From contig NZ_QJRY01000002.1 of the NCBI RefSeq assembly GCF_003205195.1, forward strand, positions 558,001-622,000: 64,000 nt of DNA. Direction: 5' to 3'. The stretch is from Peteryoungia wuzhouensis (GTDB taxonomy: Bacteria; Pseudomonadota; Alphaproteobacteria; Rhizobiales; Rhizobiaceae). The position numbers were made by a program, and so were the translations under genes. Below are positions 20,367 to 28,572 of this stretch, piece after piece (position 1 is the first letter of the stretch; the number at the start of each line of letters is the position of its first letter). The notes below the pieces were generated by a model that was not told the DNA's origin, did not search any database, and saw nothing but the letters and a program-made list of their open reading frames with translations.

Positions 20367-21066
20367 GCCGGGCAAAAGCGGTGTCCTCGACCTGAAGGCG
20401 ATCAAAGACGGTTTTCAGAATGAGGCCCACCGCGCCCTTCTCCATCAGGGGATCGAGCCGCCAGCGCGTGTTCCGCAAGGTGTCATCCGTACCGATGGTG
20501 AAGCAGGAAAGCCCAGAAAACAAAGGGATGAGTTCATTCTGGACCCGCGCCACTTTTGCCGGCGAGAGCGGCAAGGGTTCGCCATCGGCCAATATGCGTT
20601 CGGTCTCGTAGATCTTTACCGTGTTGACCAGAAGCGAAACCAGGGTCGCCAGAACCCGCGTCTCGCTGTCGGATGCATGGTCAGCGAAGGTGTCGGTCGC
20701 GGAAACGAGCCAGCGCAGATTGAGAGCCTCGCAGAGATAGAGGCCCTCCGCGTCCCAGAGTTCAGAGAACTGAGCAAAGACCGTTTCGGTATCCACCCCG
20801 CGGCGCAGGAGCACGATGAGCTTGGCATGGTGCCAGAGCAGCTCGGGCTGCCCCGCAAATTCCTTCCTGAGGTTCTCGAGATGTTCATCGAGTGACTTCG
20901 CAGAGCCACGGGTCTGCTTCGGAGCATCGCCATCCACCAGCGTCGCCTTCATGGCCGCGAAATCGCCGGAGGATTTCACATGCTTTGCGCCACCCAGGCG
21001 CTTGCGGTGCCAGTTCAGGGAGAAGAATTGTTCGAACGCCGTTTTCTTTCGCGCCACCGGATTCAT
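20320..21066 (-). CDS. Hypothetical protein
   Basis: A 248-residue, mostly helical, soluble protein that I do not recognise. No signal peptide, membrane segment or known catalytic motif is visible. The N-terminus is basic (RKKTAFEQFFSLNWHRKR), which might contact membrane or nucleic acid. The middle has a leucine-rich helical stretch (LVSLLVNTVKIYETERI). ATG 21066 is used; an in-frame TTG at 21075 is possible and neither has a strong ribosome-binding site. Its 3' end overlaps the GT25 gene by 47 bases on the opposite strand. The position in the LPS locus may hint at envelope function, but that is weak. Confidence 0.65.
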   Translation of the reverse strand: MNPVARKKTAFEQFFSLNWHRKRLGGAKHVKSSGDFAAMKATLVDGDAPKQTRGSAKSLDEHLENLRKEFAGQPELLWHHAKLIVLLRRGVDTETVFAQFSELWDAEGLYLCEALNLRWLVSATDTFADHASDSETRVLATLVSLLVNTVKIYETERILADGEPLPLSPAKVARVQNELIPLFSGLSCFTIGTDDTLRNTRWRLDPLMEKGAVGLILKTVFDRLQVEDTAFARLRAVHHRERTGWWSS

Positions 21067-21120
21067 CCTATTCAAGTCTTCGGATTTGTGTAGTCGACCA
21101 ACCGGCCTTGCGGATGAAGC

Positions 21121-21588
21121 TCAAACCTCCAGCAATCCGACCTTCTTCACCTGCCGGATCGTCAGCATCGTCCGGACAGTGTCCACATGTTCGTTGGCCG
21201 TCAGCACTTCGATGACGAAATCCTGGAACTTCGTCAGGTTCGCGGCCACGCAATGCAAAAGGAAATCGCTGTCGCCGTTGACCATCCACGCCTGACGGAC
21301 GATCGGCCAGCTGTCGGTTGCTGCGGCAAAGGCCTTGAGATTGGCTTCCGACTGGTGCTTGAGGCCGACCATGCAGAAGGCGACAAGGTCGTAGCCGAGT
21401 TTGTTGGCATTCAACACGGCGTGATAGCTTTCGATCACGCCCGCCTCCTCGAGTTTGCGCACACGGCGCAGACAGGGCGGGGCGGAAATGCCGACACGCT
21501 CGGACAGTTCCACATTGGTCATGCGCCCGTCCTGCTGCAATTCCTTGAGAATGCGCAGGTCGATGGCGTCGAGTTCAAGTCTGAGCAT
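21121..21588 (-). CDS. lrp: Lrp/AsnC-family transcriptional regulator
   Basis: A 155-residue regulator of the feast/famine class. An N-terminal helix-turn-helix (LDAIDLRILKELQQDGRMTN..., recognition helix in SAPPCLRRVRKLE) is followed by the RAM ligand-binding domain (about 70-150) that forms octamers and senses amino acids. The length and its location beside the lps cluster match the lrp of the S. meliloti lps region. It is transcribed away from trxB, sharing a 237-base intergenic region. Regulated genes cannot be predicted from here. Confidence 0.9.
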   Translation of the reverse strand: MLRLELDAIDLRILKELQQDGRMTNVELSERVGISAPPCLRRVRKLEEAGVIESYHAVLNANKLGYDLVAFCMVGLKHQSEANLKAFAAATDSWPIVRQAWMVNGDSDFLLHCVAANLTKFQDFVIEVLTANEHVDTVRTMLTIRQVKKVGLLEV

Positions 21589-21825
21589 GCTCGCTCCCGC
21601 TGATCGTCTTCAGTTATCTATCCGAAAAAATGCAGCAGGCAAGAAAGTGTCGAGTTTGCGCACAATAATTGCGCATGCCGGTCAATCACCTTGTTGCTAA
21701 TGCATTCCCGGCCTTGAATTGCGTGACGCTTCAATCCTAAATGGGCCGACCATTGCGGGGAACCTTGCTCCCACCCATTTGAGAGGGGACTTCGCCCCCG
21801 CCGCCGCGATTTGAAAGGAACTGAG

Positions 21826-22803
21826 ATGACCGCCCGCCACACCAAGGTGCTGATCATCGGCTCCGGCCCCGCCGGTTATACCGCTGCCATTTATGCCGCC
21901 CGCGCCATGCTGAAGCCGGTCCTCATCGCCGGCATGGAACAGGGTGGCCAGCTGATGATCACGACAGACGTGGAAAACTATCCCGGCTTCGCCGATCCGA
22001 TCCAGGGGCCCTGGCTGATGGAGCAGATGCTGAACCAGGCGATCCATGTCGGCACCGAGATCGTCAGCGATCTCGTGACCGAGGTCGACACGAGCCATCG
22101 CCCCTTCACCGTGAAAACCGATAGTGGCCAGGTCTGGACATCAGATACGCTGATCATCTGCACAGGCGCGAAGGCAAAGTGGCTGGGCATCGAAAGCGAG
22201 CAGCATTTCCAGGGCTTCGGCGTCTCTGCCTGCGCCACCTGCGACGGCTTCTTCTATCGCAACAAGGACGTCATCGTCGTCGGCGGCGGCAATTCCGCCG
22301 TCGAGGAAGCGCTTTACCTCTCGCATATCTGCAAGTCGGTCACCGTCGTCCATCGCCGTGACTCGTTCCGCTCGGAAAAGATCCTGCAGGAACGCCTCTT
22401 CGCCAAGGACAATATCCGTGTCCTCTGGAACACCACGGTCGAGGAAATCACCGGCACGCCCGCCAAGCCGCCGATGCCGCCGTCCGTCTCGGGCGTCAGG
22501 CTCAAGGACCAGCTGACCGGCGCTGTCACCGACATGCCGATCGACGGCGTCTTCGTCGCGATCGGTCATGCCCCGGCCGTCGAATTGTTCAAGGGCAAGC
22601 TGAAGCTGAAGTCCAACGGGTATCTGTGGACCGCTCCCGATTCAACCGCGACCGATGTGCCCGGCATCTTCGCCGCCGGTGACGTCACCGACGACGTCTA
22701 TCGCCAGGCGATTACCGCGGCCGGCATGGGCTGCATGGCGGCGCTCGAAGCCGAGCGCTACCTGACCGCCCTGTCGGTCCCCACCCAGCAAGCGGCGGAA
22801 TAG
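21826..22803 (+). CDS. trxB: Thioredoxin reductase
   Basis: A 325-residue NADPH-dependent flavoprotein that reduces thioredoxin. It has the N-terminal FAD-binding GSGPAGYTAAIYAARA motif, the redox-active CATC (about residues 141-144), a second Rossmann GGGNSAVEEA for NADPH, and the C-terminal [16 protein letters not shown] contact. ATG 21826 has an AAGGA site six bases upstream, better than the TTG at 21811. The lsrB regulator gene begins 20 bases after its stop, as in S. meliloti and Agrobacterium, where this regulator is linked to redox control. Confidence 0.97.
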   Translation: MTARHTKVLIIGSGPAGYTAAIYAARAMLKPVLIAGMEQGGQLMITTDVENYPGFADPIQGPWLMEQMLNQAIHVGTEIVSDLVTEVDTSHRPFTVKTDSGQVWTSDTLIICTGAKAKWLGIESEQHFQGFGVSACATCDGFFYRNKDVIVVGGGNSAVEEALYLSHICKSVTVVHRRDSFRSEKILQERLFAKDNIRVLWNTTVEEITGTPAKPPMPPSVSGVRLKDQLTGAVTDMPIDGVFVAIGHAPAVELFKGKLKLKSNGYLWTAPDSTATDVPGIFAAGDVTDDVYRQAITAAGMGCMAALEAERYLTALSVPTQQAAE

Positions 22804-22823
22804 CCGCCATGAGAGGGGGCGGC

Positions 22824-23720
22824 ATGCCGCTGGACTGGGACAAACTGCGCATTTTTCATGCGGCCGCCGAAGCCGGCTCCTTCACGCATGCCGCCGACAA
22901 GCTGCATCTCTCGCAGTCGGCCATCAGCCGTCAGGTCTCCTCGCTGGAGCAGGATATCGGCGTCAAGCTCTTCCACCGCCATGCCCGCGGCCTGATTCTT
23001 ACCGAACAGGGCGAACTGCTCTATCGCACGGCGCATGATGTGCTGCTGAAGCTGCAGACCGTGAAGATGCAGCTGACCGAGACGACGGAGAAACCATCCG
23101 GCAAACTGCGTGTAACGACCACCGTGGGCCTCGGCCAGGGCTGGCTGACCGACAAGGTCCAGGAATTCCTGCAGCTCCACCCCGACATGTCGATCCAGCT
23201 CATCCTCGACAACGAGGAGCTGGATGTGAACATGCGCCACGCCGACTGCGCCATCCGCCTGCGCCAGCCGCAGCAATCTGATCTCATCCAGCGCAAGCTC
23301 TTCACCGTGCATATGCACGTCTATGCGGCACCGTCCTACATCAACCGCTATGGCGAGCCACAGTCGATCGAGGATCTCGACAACCACAGGATCATCACCT
23401 TCGGCGAGCCGGCACCCAACTACCTGCTGGACGTGAACTGGCTGGAGGTCGCCGGACGCACCTCCGACAATCCGCGCACGCCGCATCTGCAGATCAACAG
23501 CCTGACCTCGATCAAGCGCGCCTGCCTGCTCGGCATCGGCATTGCCATGCTGCCGGACTATATCGTCGGTCGCGATCCGGGCCTGCTGCAGCTGGTGACG
23601 AGTGCGGATGTACCCTCCTTCGACACCTATTTCTGTTATCCCGACGAAATCAAGAACGCGGCGAAGCTGAAGGCCTTCCGCGATTTCATCGTCGCAAAGG
23701 CCAGAAACTGGAACTTCTGA
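22824..23720 (+). CDS. lsrB: LysR-type regulator LsrB/VtlR
   Basis: A 298-residue LysR-type regulator. The N-terminal winged HTH (LRIFHAAAEAGSFTHAADKLHLSQSAISRQ) is followed by a substrate-binding co-inducer domain. Sequence and location (directly after trxB, directly before an AbcR sRNA) match LsrB of S. meliloti and VtlR of Agrobacterium/Brucella, which control AbcR2 expression, LPS, oxidative stress and symbiosis or virulence. ATG 22824 has a GAGAGGGGGC site; the earlier ATG at 22809 lacks one. A conserved cysteine for redox sensing (as reported for LsrB) could be Cys238 or Cys172-type residues, but I did not align them. Confidence 0.92.
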   Translation: MPLDWDKLRIFHAAAEAGSFTHAADKLHLSQSAISRQVSSLEQDIGVKLFHRHARGLILTEQGELLYRTAHDVLLKLQTVKMQLTETTEKPSGKLRVTTTVGLGQGWLTDKVQEFLQLHPDMSIQLILDNEELDVNMRHADCAIRLRQPQQSDLIQRKLFTVHMHVYAAPSYINRYGEPQSIEDLDNHRIITFGEPAPNYLLDVNWLEVAGRTSDNPRTPHLQINSLTSIKRACLLGIGIAMLPDYIVGRDPGLLQLVTSADVPSFDTYFCYPDEIKNAAKLKAFRDFIVAKARNWNF

Positions 23721-23783
23721 GCGCCTTTCGCAGGGCAAAATTGTATGCCTCGCGCACTGACCTGCGCTCACCGCATGCCTGAC

Positions 23784-23827
23784 ATGCATAAAAAAGCATT
23801 GTTCACTGCACAAAAAACCACCATATC
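23784..23827 (+). promoter_or_regulatory. AbcR promoter region with upstream inverted repeat
   Basis: TTGTTC (23799-23804) and CATATC (23822-23827), spaced by 17 bases, form a plausible promoter placing transcription start near 23833, exactly where the sRNA's first stem begins. The inverted repeat ATGC-N8-GCAT (23784-23799) is centred at about -41, the usual activation position for a LysR-type protein. LsrB/VtlR, encoded just upstream, is the obvious candidate regulator. A reported VtlR box form is T-N11-A, which this repeat does not match strictly. Confidence 0.5.
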
Positions 23828-23832
23828 GCACA

Positions 23833-23949
23833 CAGCTGATGCACATGGTGGCTTTTTCCTCCCAGTTCCACCGCAGCAGCTGTTCCCCTCTGGAGGTTTT
23901 AACCTTCACAATTTAAAGGGCCCTGGTTTTCCAGTGGCCCTCTTTTTTT
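23833..23949 (+). ncRNA. abcR: AbcR-family small RNA (alpha-r15)
   Basis: About 117 nucleotides, between lsrB and a small arsR gene, as in S. meliloti. Stem-loop 1 pairs CAGCTG (23833-23838) with CAGCTG (23877-23882) and GGTGG (23847-23851) with CCACC (23868-23872), presenting a loop with TTTCCTCCCAG, an anti-Shine-Dalgarno sequence. A second pyrimidine patch (GTTCCCCTCTGG) follows. The 3' end is a strong terminator: AGGGCC-CTGG (23917-23926) pairs with CCAG and GGCCCT (23931-23941), followed by seven Ts. AbcR RNAs act with Hfq to repress many ABC transporter mRNAs. Only one copy is seen here, whereas S. meliloti and Agrobacterium have two in tandem. Confidence 0.85.
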
Positions 23950-24078
23950 GGCTTTCGCCTGGAACAAATCCTGCGCTCCGGAATTTGAAGCGTAACGCGG
24001 AACTATCGCCGCAACCCCATAAAAAGGAATGCGCGGAGTTTCGCTCCGTTGATCAAGACCGAATACACTGGAGGGTTT

Positions 24079-24372
24079 ATGTACCTAGAGGATGTGATGA
24101 AGGCGCTGGCGCATCCTGCGCGCATGGAGATGCTGATCTGGCTGAAGGAGCCCGACGAATATTTCGGCGTTCCGAAGGAAGAAGCCGGCGAAGGCATCAG
24201 CGCCGGCCAGTTCGAGCGCTCCGGCCTGTCGCAATCCGCCGTATCCGCACATCTGGCAACCTTGCAGCGCGCGGGCCTCATCAGCTCCAAGCGTGTTGGC
24301 CAGCGCGTGCTCTATCGCCGTGACGAAGATACCATTGCTGAATTCATCAAGACCTTGAACGGCATGCTCTGA
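24079..24372 (+). CDS. Small ArsR-family regulator
   Basis: A 97-residue winged-helix protein with LAHPARMEMLIWL, the recognition region SQSAVSAHLATLQ and a wing (GQRVLYRRDED). It is of the same type as the regulator that flanks the AbcR genes in S. meliloti. A GGAGGG site precedes ATG 24079; the longer reading frame from 24049 adds a poor N-terminus. No metal-binding cysteine cluster is visible. It could control the downstream old yellow enzyme gene, which starts 61 bases after it. Confidence 0.85.
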   Translation: MYLEDVMKALAHPARMEMLIWLKEPDEYFGVPKEEAGEGISAGQFERSGLSQSAVSAHLATLQRAGLISSKRVGQRVLYRRDEDTIAEFIKTLNGML

Positions 24373-24433
24373 CCTCCCACATCCCGGTTCCCGGCGACCA
24401 CCCTCCCACCGCCGGAAACGCTCAAGAGGTTAC

Positions 24434-25534
24434 ATGTCCAAGCTCTTTGAACCGACGACCGTCGGAAACATTTCCCTGTCGAACCGCGTTGCCATGGCGC
24501 CCCTGACCCGCAATCGGTCGCCGGGCGCCATACCGAACGACCTGAACGTCGAATATTACCGCCAGCGCGCTACCGCCGGCCTGATCGTCAGCGAAGGCAC
24601 CGCCATCAGCCACCAGGCCCAGGGTTATGCCGACGTGCCCGGCCTCTACCTGCCGGAAGCCATCGAAGGCTGGAAAAAAGTCACCGCTGCCGTGCATGCG
24701 GCCGGTGGCAAGATCGTAACCCAGCTCTGGCATGTCGGCCGCATCTCGCACACCTCGCTGCAGCCTGACGGCGGCAAGCCGGTGGCGCCTTCGGCCATCG
24801 CTGCCAAATCCAAGACCTACATCCTGAATGCTGACGGTTCCGGGGCCTTTGCCGAAACCTCCGAGCCGCGCGCGCTGGATCTCTCGGAGATCCCAGACCT
24901 GATCGAGGACTATCGCAAGGCCGCACGCTCGGCCATCGAGGCCGGCTTCGATGGTGTCGAAATCCATGCCGCAAATGGTTATCTGCTGGAGCAGTTCATG
25001 CGCTCGAACAGCAACCAGCGCACCGACGCCTATGGCGGCTCGATCGAAAACCGCATTCGCCTGACGATCGAAGTCGTTGATGCCATCGTCAAGGAAATCG
25101 GCGCCGATCGCACCGGGATCCGCATCTCCCCGACAACGCCGGCCAACGACGTGTCGGACCCCGATCCGACCGCCGTCTACACGGCACTGGTCGAAAAGCT
25201 TGCTGGCTTCGATCTCGCCTTCATCCACGTCATCGAAGGCGCCACCGGCGGCCCACGCGACGTCCTGCCCTTCGACTGGAAGACATTGAAGGCTGCCTAC
25301 CGCGCCAAGGGCGGCAAGGGCACCTGGATGGTCAACAATGGCTATGACCGGGCAGCCGCCCTCGAAGCGGTGGAAAGCGGTTACGCCGATGTCGTCGCCT
25401 TCGGTCGTCCCTTCATCGCCAATCCGGACCTTGTCCGCCGCTTGAAGGAAGACACGGCCTGGAACGAAGTGGAAGCCGCAACGCTCTACGGCGGCGGCGC
25501 TCAAGGATACACGACCTATCCGACGCTTGCCTGA
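24434..25534 (+). CDS. nemA: Alkene reductase, old yellow enzyme family (NemA-like)
   Basis: A 366-residue FMN-dependent ene-reductase with a TIM-barrel fold. The pattern AMAPLTRNRS (FMN phosphate region), LWHVGR, the substrate-binding HAANGYLLEQFM with His and Asn, RTDAYGGSIENR, and VVAFGRPFIANPDL are family hallmarks. It reduces activated C=C bonds or nitro groups with NADPH. The NemA-like class in Agrobacterium handles N-ethylmaleimide, nitrate esters and nitroaromatics. It follows a small arsR gene, which may repress it. A long perfect stem-loop terminates it. Confidence 0.92.
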   Translation: MSKLFEPTTVGNISLSNRVAMAPLTRNRSPGAIPNDLNVEYYRQRATAGLIVSEGTAISHQAQGYADVPGLYLPEAIEGWKKVTAAVHAAGGKIVTQLWHVGRISHTSLQPDGGKPVAPSAIAAKSKTYILNADGSGAFAETSEPRALDLSEIPDLIEDYRKAARSAIEAGFDGVEIHAANGYLLEQFMRSNSNQRTDAYGGSIENRIRLTIEVVDAIVKEIGADRTGIRISPTTPANDVSDPDPTAVYTALVEKLAGFDLAFIHVIEGATGGPRDVLPFDWKTLKAAYRAKGGKGTWMVNNGYDRAAALEAVESGYADVVAFGRPFIANPDLVRRLKEDTAWNEVEAATLYGGGAQGYTTYPTLA

Positions 25535-25554
25535 TCCAGACGAAAGCTCCGAAA

Positions 25555-25587
25555 CAAAGCCCCCGCATCGCGGATGCGGGGGCTTTG
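25555..25587. terminator. Strong bidirectional terminator
   Basis: CAAAGCCCCCGCATC (25555-25569) and its exact complement (25573-25587) form a perfect 15-base-pair stem with a three-base loop. The stem ends in AAAG/CTTT on both sides, so it can terminate both nemA from the left and the membrane-protein gene from the right. Confidence 0.8.
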
Positions 25588-25590
25588 TCT

Positions 25591-25695
25591 AGAGCAATTC
25601 CAGCAAATGTGCGAGACGGTCTTGCGTCCGGAATTGCGTGAAAACAAAGACATAGAGCATTGAAGGCGACTCCGTTTTCGCCGGAAATGCGATAG
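25591..25695. repeat. Rhizobial intergenic palindromic repeat
   Basis: The stretch starting AGAGCAATTCC pairs GCAATTCC (25594-25601) with GGAATTGC (25630-25637), and after ACAAAGACATAGAGCAT contains a second inverted repeat ending in CGCCGGAAATGC. This two-part pattern (a GCAATTCC...GGAATTGC unit followed by GAGCATT...AATGC) recurs in many rhizobial intergenic regions. It is recognised from memory, not from a search. It lies between the nemA terminator and the DUF6220-like gene. Function is unknown. Confidence 0.6.
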
Positions 25696-25696
25696 G

Positions 25697-26095
25697 TCAG
25701 GACCGCGCGCTCGGGAACCGGGTCTTGGCAATGCCCATAGCAACATCGGCCATGATCAGTGCATTGAGCGGATGCAGCGCGGCAATCATCGGGAAGTCGG
25801 ACCTCAGACCCGCCAGAACCAACTGCACCAGATAGACCGCTGTCAGGATACCGGCCTCCCGCCGCAGCACCCGCAGCGCGGGGGCCCAGAAGGTCAGGCA
25901 GAGCATTGCAAGCACCGGCAGGGAGACCAGACCACCGAAAAGCCCGTGCAGCCCCCAGGCATCGGCAGCGCCGAAGATCGACATCCCGGCCAGCACGAAC
26001 TGACCGGCAATGCCGACCAGCGTCAGGACTGCGAAGCCGGAGAACAGGCCGGATGCCAGGGCCTGCCCGGACCCTTTTATAGATGCCGCCGTCAT
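25697..26095 (-). CDS. Four-TM membrane protein (DUF6220-like)
   Basis: A 132-residue membrane protein with four hydrophobic helices. The pattern GQFVLAGMSIFG followed by WGLHGLFGG fits the DUF6220 family of small bacterial membrane proteins of unknown function. The His in the second helix is conserved in related haem- or quinone-associated four-helix proteins, but no haem ligand pair is clear. Its ATG overlaps the stop of the upstream dehydrogenase gene (ATGA), so the two form an operon controlled from the shared promoter with the divergent LysR gene. Confidence 0.65.
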   Translation of the reverse strand: MTAASIKGSGQALASGLFSGFAVLTLVGIAGQFVLAGMSIFGAADAWGLHGLFGGLVSLPVLAMLCLTFWAPALRVLRREAGILTAVYLVQLVLAGLRSDFPMIAALHPLNALIMADVAMGIAKTRFPSARS

Positions 26096-27126
26096 GCGGC
26101 ACCGCCTGTCACGACGGCGCGTGCAGCCGGGGCCGACGGACCCGCCGCGGGATCGAGGCATCCCAGGCTCGAAAGCGTCGCCTTCACGGCCTCGTCGAGC
26201 GGCGTGCGCGGCTCAGCCCCCAGCCGCTCCACCAACAGGCGATTGTCGAGCCGAACAGTCGTTTTCCAGAGATAGCGCATCTCGTGCAGCTCACGCATCA
26301 GCGGCACGAAAGGCCTCGCAAGCCCGGCGAGCAGCCAGGGAAAGGACCAGATTCGGATCGACGGTTTGCCGATCGCCCGGCCGATCGCCTTGGCCATCTG
26401 GCTCCCATCGGCGTCGAAAAATCCATCCATGTGAAAGCGGGCGAAGGTCGGCAGCTGATCCGCGCGGTCGAGCAACTGCATGAAGGTCTCTGCCACGTCG
26501 GGAAGATAAGCCCAGGCATGGCCGGCACCCTTGCGCCCCGGATTGATGACGAAACGGACCGGTTTGCCGGGCATGACAAGCCCCTGCGCAAACCAGTTAT
26601 TGCCGGCGTCAGGGCCGAAGAAATCGCCCGCCCGCACCAGGATCACCGGCACGCCGTCTTCGGAGGCCCGCTTGAGCCGCCGCTCCAGCGCCACGCGGAT
26701 TCCCCCCTTGATGCTGGTGGGTGTCTGCGGACTGTCTTCGGACAGCAGCGGAAAGGCATCCGGCCCGTAATTGTAGATCGTGCCGGGCATCAGGATGCGC
26801 GCACCGACAGCCCGCGCGGCCGCAATCGTGTTGTCGATCATCGGCAACACCAGCTGCCCCCAGTTGCAATAGCCGGGCGGATTGACCCCATGCACGATCA
26901 ACCGGACGCCCTCCGCTGCGCGCAGGACGTCTGCCGCATTCATGGCATCGCCTTTCACCCATTCATAGGCCGGCCGTGCCGCCATCTGCGCTCCCGGGTT
27001 GCGATGCATCGCGCGCACCCGATAACCACGCGCGAGCAAGGCTTCGGCGAGAGCGCCGCCGAGACCACCTGTGGCACCGAGCACAAGCGCCAGAGGACGT
27101 GGTGCAATGGCATTCATCTCAGTCAT
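26092..27126 (-). CDS. NAD(P)-dependent epimerase/dehydratase family protein
   Basis: A 344-residue extended short-chain dehydrogenase. The N-terminal GATGGLGGALAEALLARG is the nucleotide-binding loop. The catalytic Tyr pattern (YNYGPDAF) is present, although the usual Y-x3-K is degraded (Tyr present, Lys not in register), so it may be an atypical member that binds NADP without epimerase activity. ATG 27126 has an AAGGAG site eight bases upstream. It runs divergently from a LysR gene, with an inverted repeat between them, and is followed by an overlapping membrane-protein gene. Confidence 0.75.
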   Translation of the reverse strand: MTEMNAIAPRPLALVLGATGGLGGALAEALLARGYRVRAMHRNPGAQMAARPAYEWVKGDAMNAADVLRAAEGVRLIVHGVNPPGYCNWGQLVLPMIDNTIAAARAVGARILMPGTIYNYGPDAFPLLSEDSPQTPTSIKGGIRVALERRLKRASEDGVPVILVRAGDFFGPDAGNNWFAQGLVMPGKPVRFVINPGRKGAGHAWAYLPDVAETFMQLLDRADQLPTFARFHMDGFFDADGSQMAKAIGRAIGKPSIRIWSFPWLLAGLARPFVPLMRELHEMRYLWKTTVRLDNRLLVERLGAEPRTPLDEAVKATLSSLGCLDPAAGPSAPAARAVVTGGAA

Positions 27127-27175
27127 GTCGATCTCCTTCAGTTCGGATCTGCTGAAAGGATGACACGCCGCCACG

Positions 27176-27196
27176 ATATTCAAAATTGCCGAATAT
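27176..27196. promoter_or_regulatory. LysR-type operator in divergent promoter
   Basis: ATATTC (27176-27181), nine bases and GAATAT (27191-27196) form a perfect six-base inverted repeat in the 94-base gap between the divergent dehydrogenase and lysR genes. This geometry fits a LysR-type binding site controlling both directions. Confidence 0.6.
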
Positions 27197-27220
27197 TGTC
27201 GATCTGCTATACATAAATGC

Positions 27221-28144
27221 ATGGACACCGATCAAATCAGCTGGGACCACTACCGCACCTTCCTCGCCGTGCTCGACAGCGGCTCCCTGTCGGCCGCAGC
27301 GCGCAGCCTCGGCCTCACGCAACCGACGGCCGGGCGCCACATCGAGGCGCTGGAACAGGCTTTCGGCGGCCCTCTCTTCCTGCGCGGGCCGCAGGGACTG
27401 TTGCCGACGGAAAAGGCGCGCGCCATGCATGGGCACGCCCGATCCATGGCTGCGATGTCGGCATCCCTGGCCCGCATTGCCTCCGGCGACATGGAAGAAG
27501 TGCGCGGAACGATCCGTATCAGCGCCAGCGAGGTGATCGCCATCGAAGCTCTGCCGACGATTCTGGCCGAACTGCAGGAACGCCATCCTGCACTCGAGAT
27601 CGAACTCTCTGCCTCCGACACGGTCGAGGATCTCCTGAACCAGGAAGCCGACATTGCCGTGCGCATGACGACGCCGCGTCAGGCCGCCCTTCTCAGCAGG
27701 CGCATCGGCGTGCTTCCCATGGGTTTTTATGCCCATCGGCGCTACCTGGAACGTCGCGGCATACCGACCACGCTCGCAGATCTTTCACACCACCGCATGA
27801 TCGGCTTCGACAGGCAGCTCGCCTATATCCGTGAGATCCTCAAAAACAATCCGATGGTGGCCAATCTGCATTTCCAGTTTCGCGCCGACAGCAATCTCGC
27901 CCAGATGGCGGCCATCCGCGCCGGCGTCGGCATCGGGGTGTGTCAGGTCGCTCTGGGTCGGAACGATCCTGATCTCGTGGAAGTGCTCCCGGGCCTGCTC
28001 GATATCGGGCTTGAAACCTATGTGGTCATGCATGAGAGCCTGAAGACCACGCCGCGCTTTCGCACGACCTTCGACGCCCTGGTGGCGGGGCTCATTGCCT
28101 TTGCGGGCCCAACGCCCGCATCCAGGCCTTCGACCCGACCGTAA
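27221..28144 (+). CDS. LysR-type transcriptional regulator
   Basis: A 307-residue regulator. The N-terminal winged HTH (TFLAVLDSGSLSAAARSLGLTQPTAGRHIEALE) and the C-terminal effector domain (about 95-295) are typical of the LysR family. It is transcribed away from the epimerase/DUF6220 pair and probably regulates it through the ATATTC-N9-GAATAT site, while repressing itself. The inducer is not deducible. The start codon sits at the expected distance from the operator. The gene converges with a DUF2188 gene after 21 bases. Confidence 0.88.
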   Translation: MDTDQISWDHYRTFLAVLDSGSLSAAARSLGLTQPTAGRHIEALEQAFGGPLFLRGPQGLLPTEKARAMHGHARSMAAMSASLARIASGDMEEVRGTIRISASEVIAIEALPTILAELQERHPALEIELSASDTVEDLLNQEADIAVRMTTPRQAALLSRRIGVLPMGFYAHRRYLERRGIPTTLADLSHHRMIGFDRQLAYIREILKNNPMVANLHFQFRADSNLAQMAAIRAGVGIGVCQVALGRNDPDLVEVLPGLLDIGLETYVVMHESLKTTPRFRTTFDALVAGLIAFAGPTPASRPSTRP

Positions 28145-28165
28145 ACGGCATCCTCGGATGAAAGG

Positions 28166-28435
28166 TCAACCCGGAGGTGCGGAGGTCTCGACAAAGGCGT
28201 CGACGACCTCGATCTCCGGCCGGTCTCCGCCGTCGCTGTATTCTTCCCGCCAGCGGCCGTTTTCGTCCTGATAGCTGATCGTCACCGGCTCGTCCCCGAC
28301 CTGCTGCTCGGCAACAACAATGCGCACCGCCTCCAGCGCCTGGTCATGCGTCCCGAACGCTTCCGAATAGACTTGGCCAAGCCGATAGGCCCAGCCGCCG
28401 TCGTGGGGGACGATCTCGTAGATGATCTTCACCAT
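28166..28435 (-). CDS. DUF2188 domain protein
   Basis: An 89-residue acidic protein. The IVPHDGGWAYRLG opening, FGTHDQALEAVRIV helix and DENGRWREEYS strand-turn fit DUF2188, a small alpha/beta domain of unknown role. The longer frame to 28537 is rejected: ATG 28435 has an excellent AGAGGAGAAGG site. It is divergent from chaA. Similar proteins are often abundant in stationary phase in rhizobia, but that is background and not seen here. Confidence 0.7.
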   Translation of the reverse strand: MVKIIYEIVPHDGGWAYRLGQVYSEAFGTHDQALEAVRIVVAEQQVGDEPVTISYQDENGRWREEYSDGGDRPEIEVVDAFVETSAPPG

Positions 28436-28572
28436 AGCCTTCTCCTCTCGGGCTAAAGGGATTATTCCATCAAAAACGCCGGGGCGCAAATCTGGAAGGC
28501 AACCGGGTCTTGTCGAGGGAACACAGCTATGTTCCACCCGTTAAAGGGAGCCAACCGAAGGAGCAGCCCAGA

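Noticed and set aside
23815..23855. ACCACCAT...ATGGTGG hairpin with T-run as terminator of lsrB
   Set aside because: The 3' half overlaps stem-loop 1 of the AbcR RNA. It may act as a terminator for lsrB read-through, but the sRNA interpretation explains more of the sequence.
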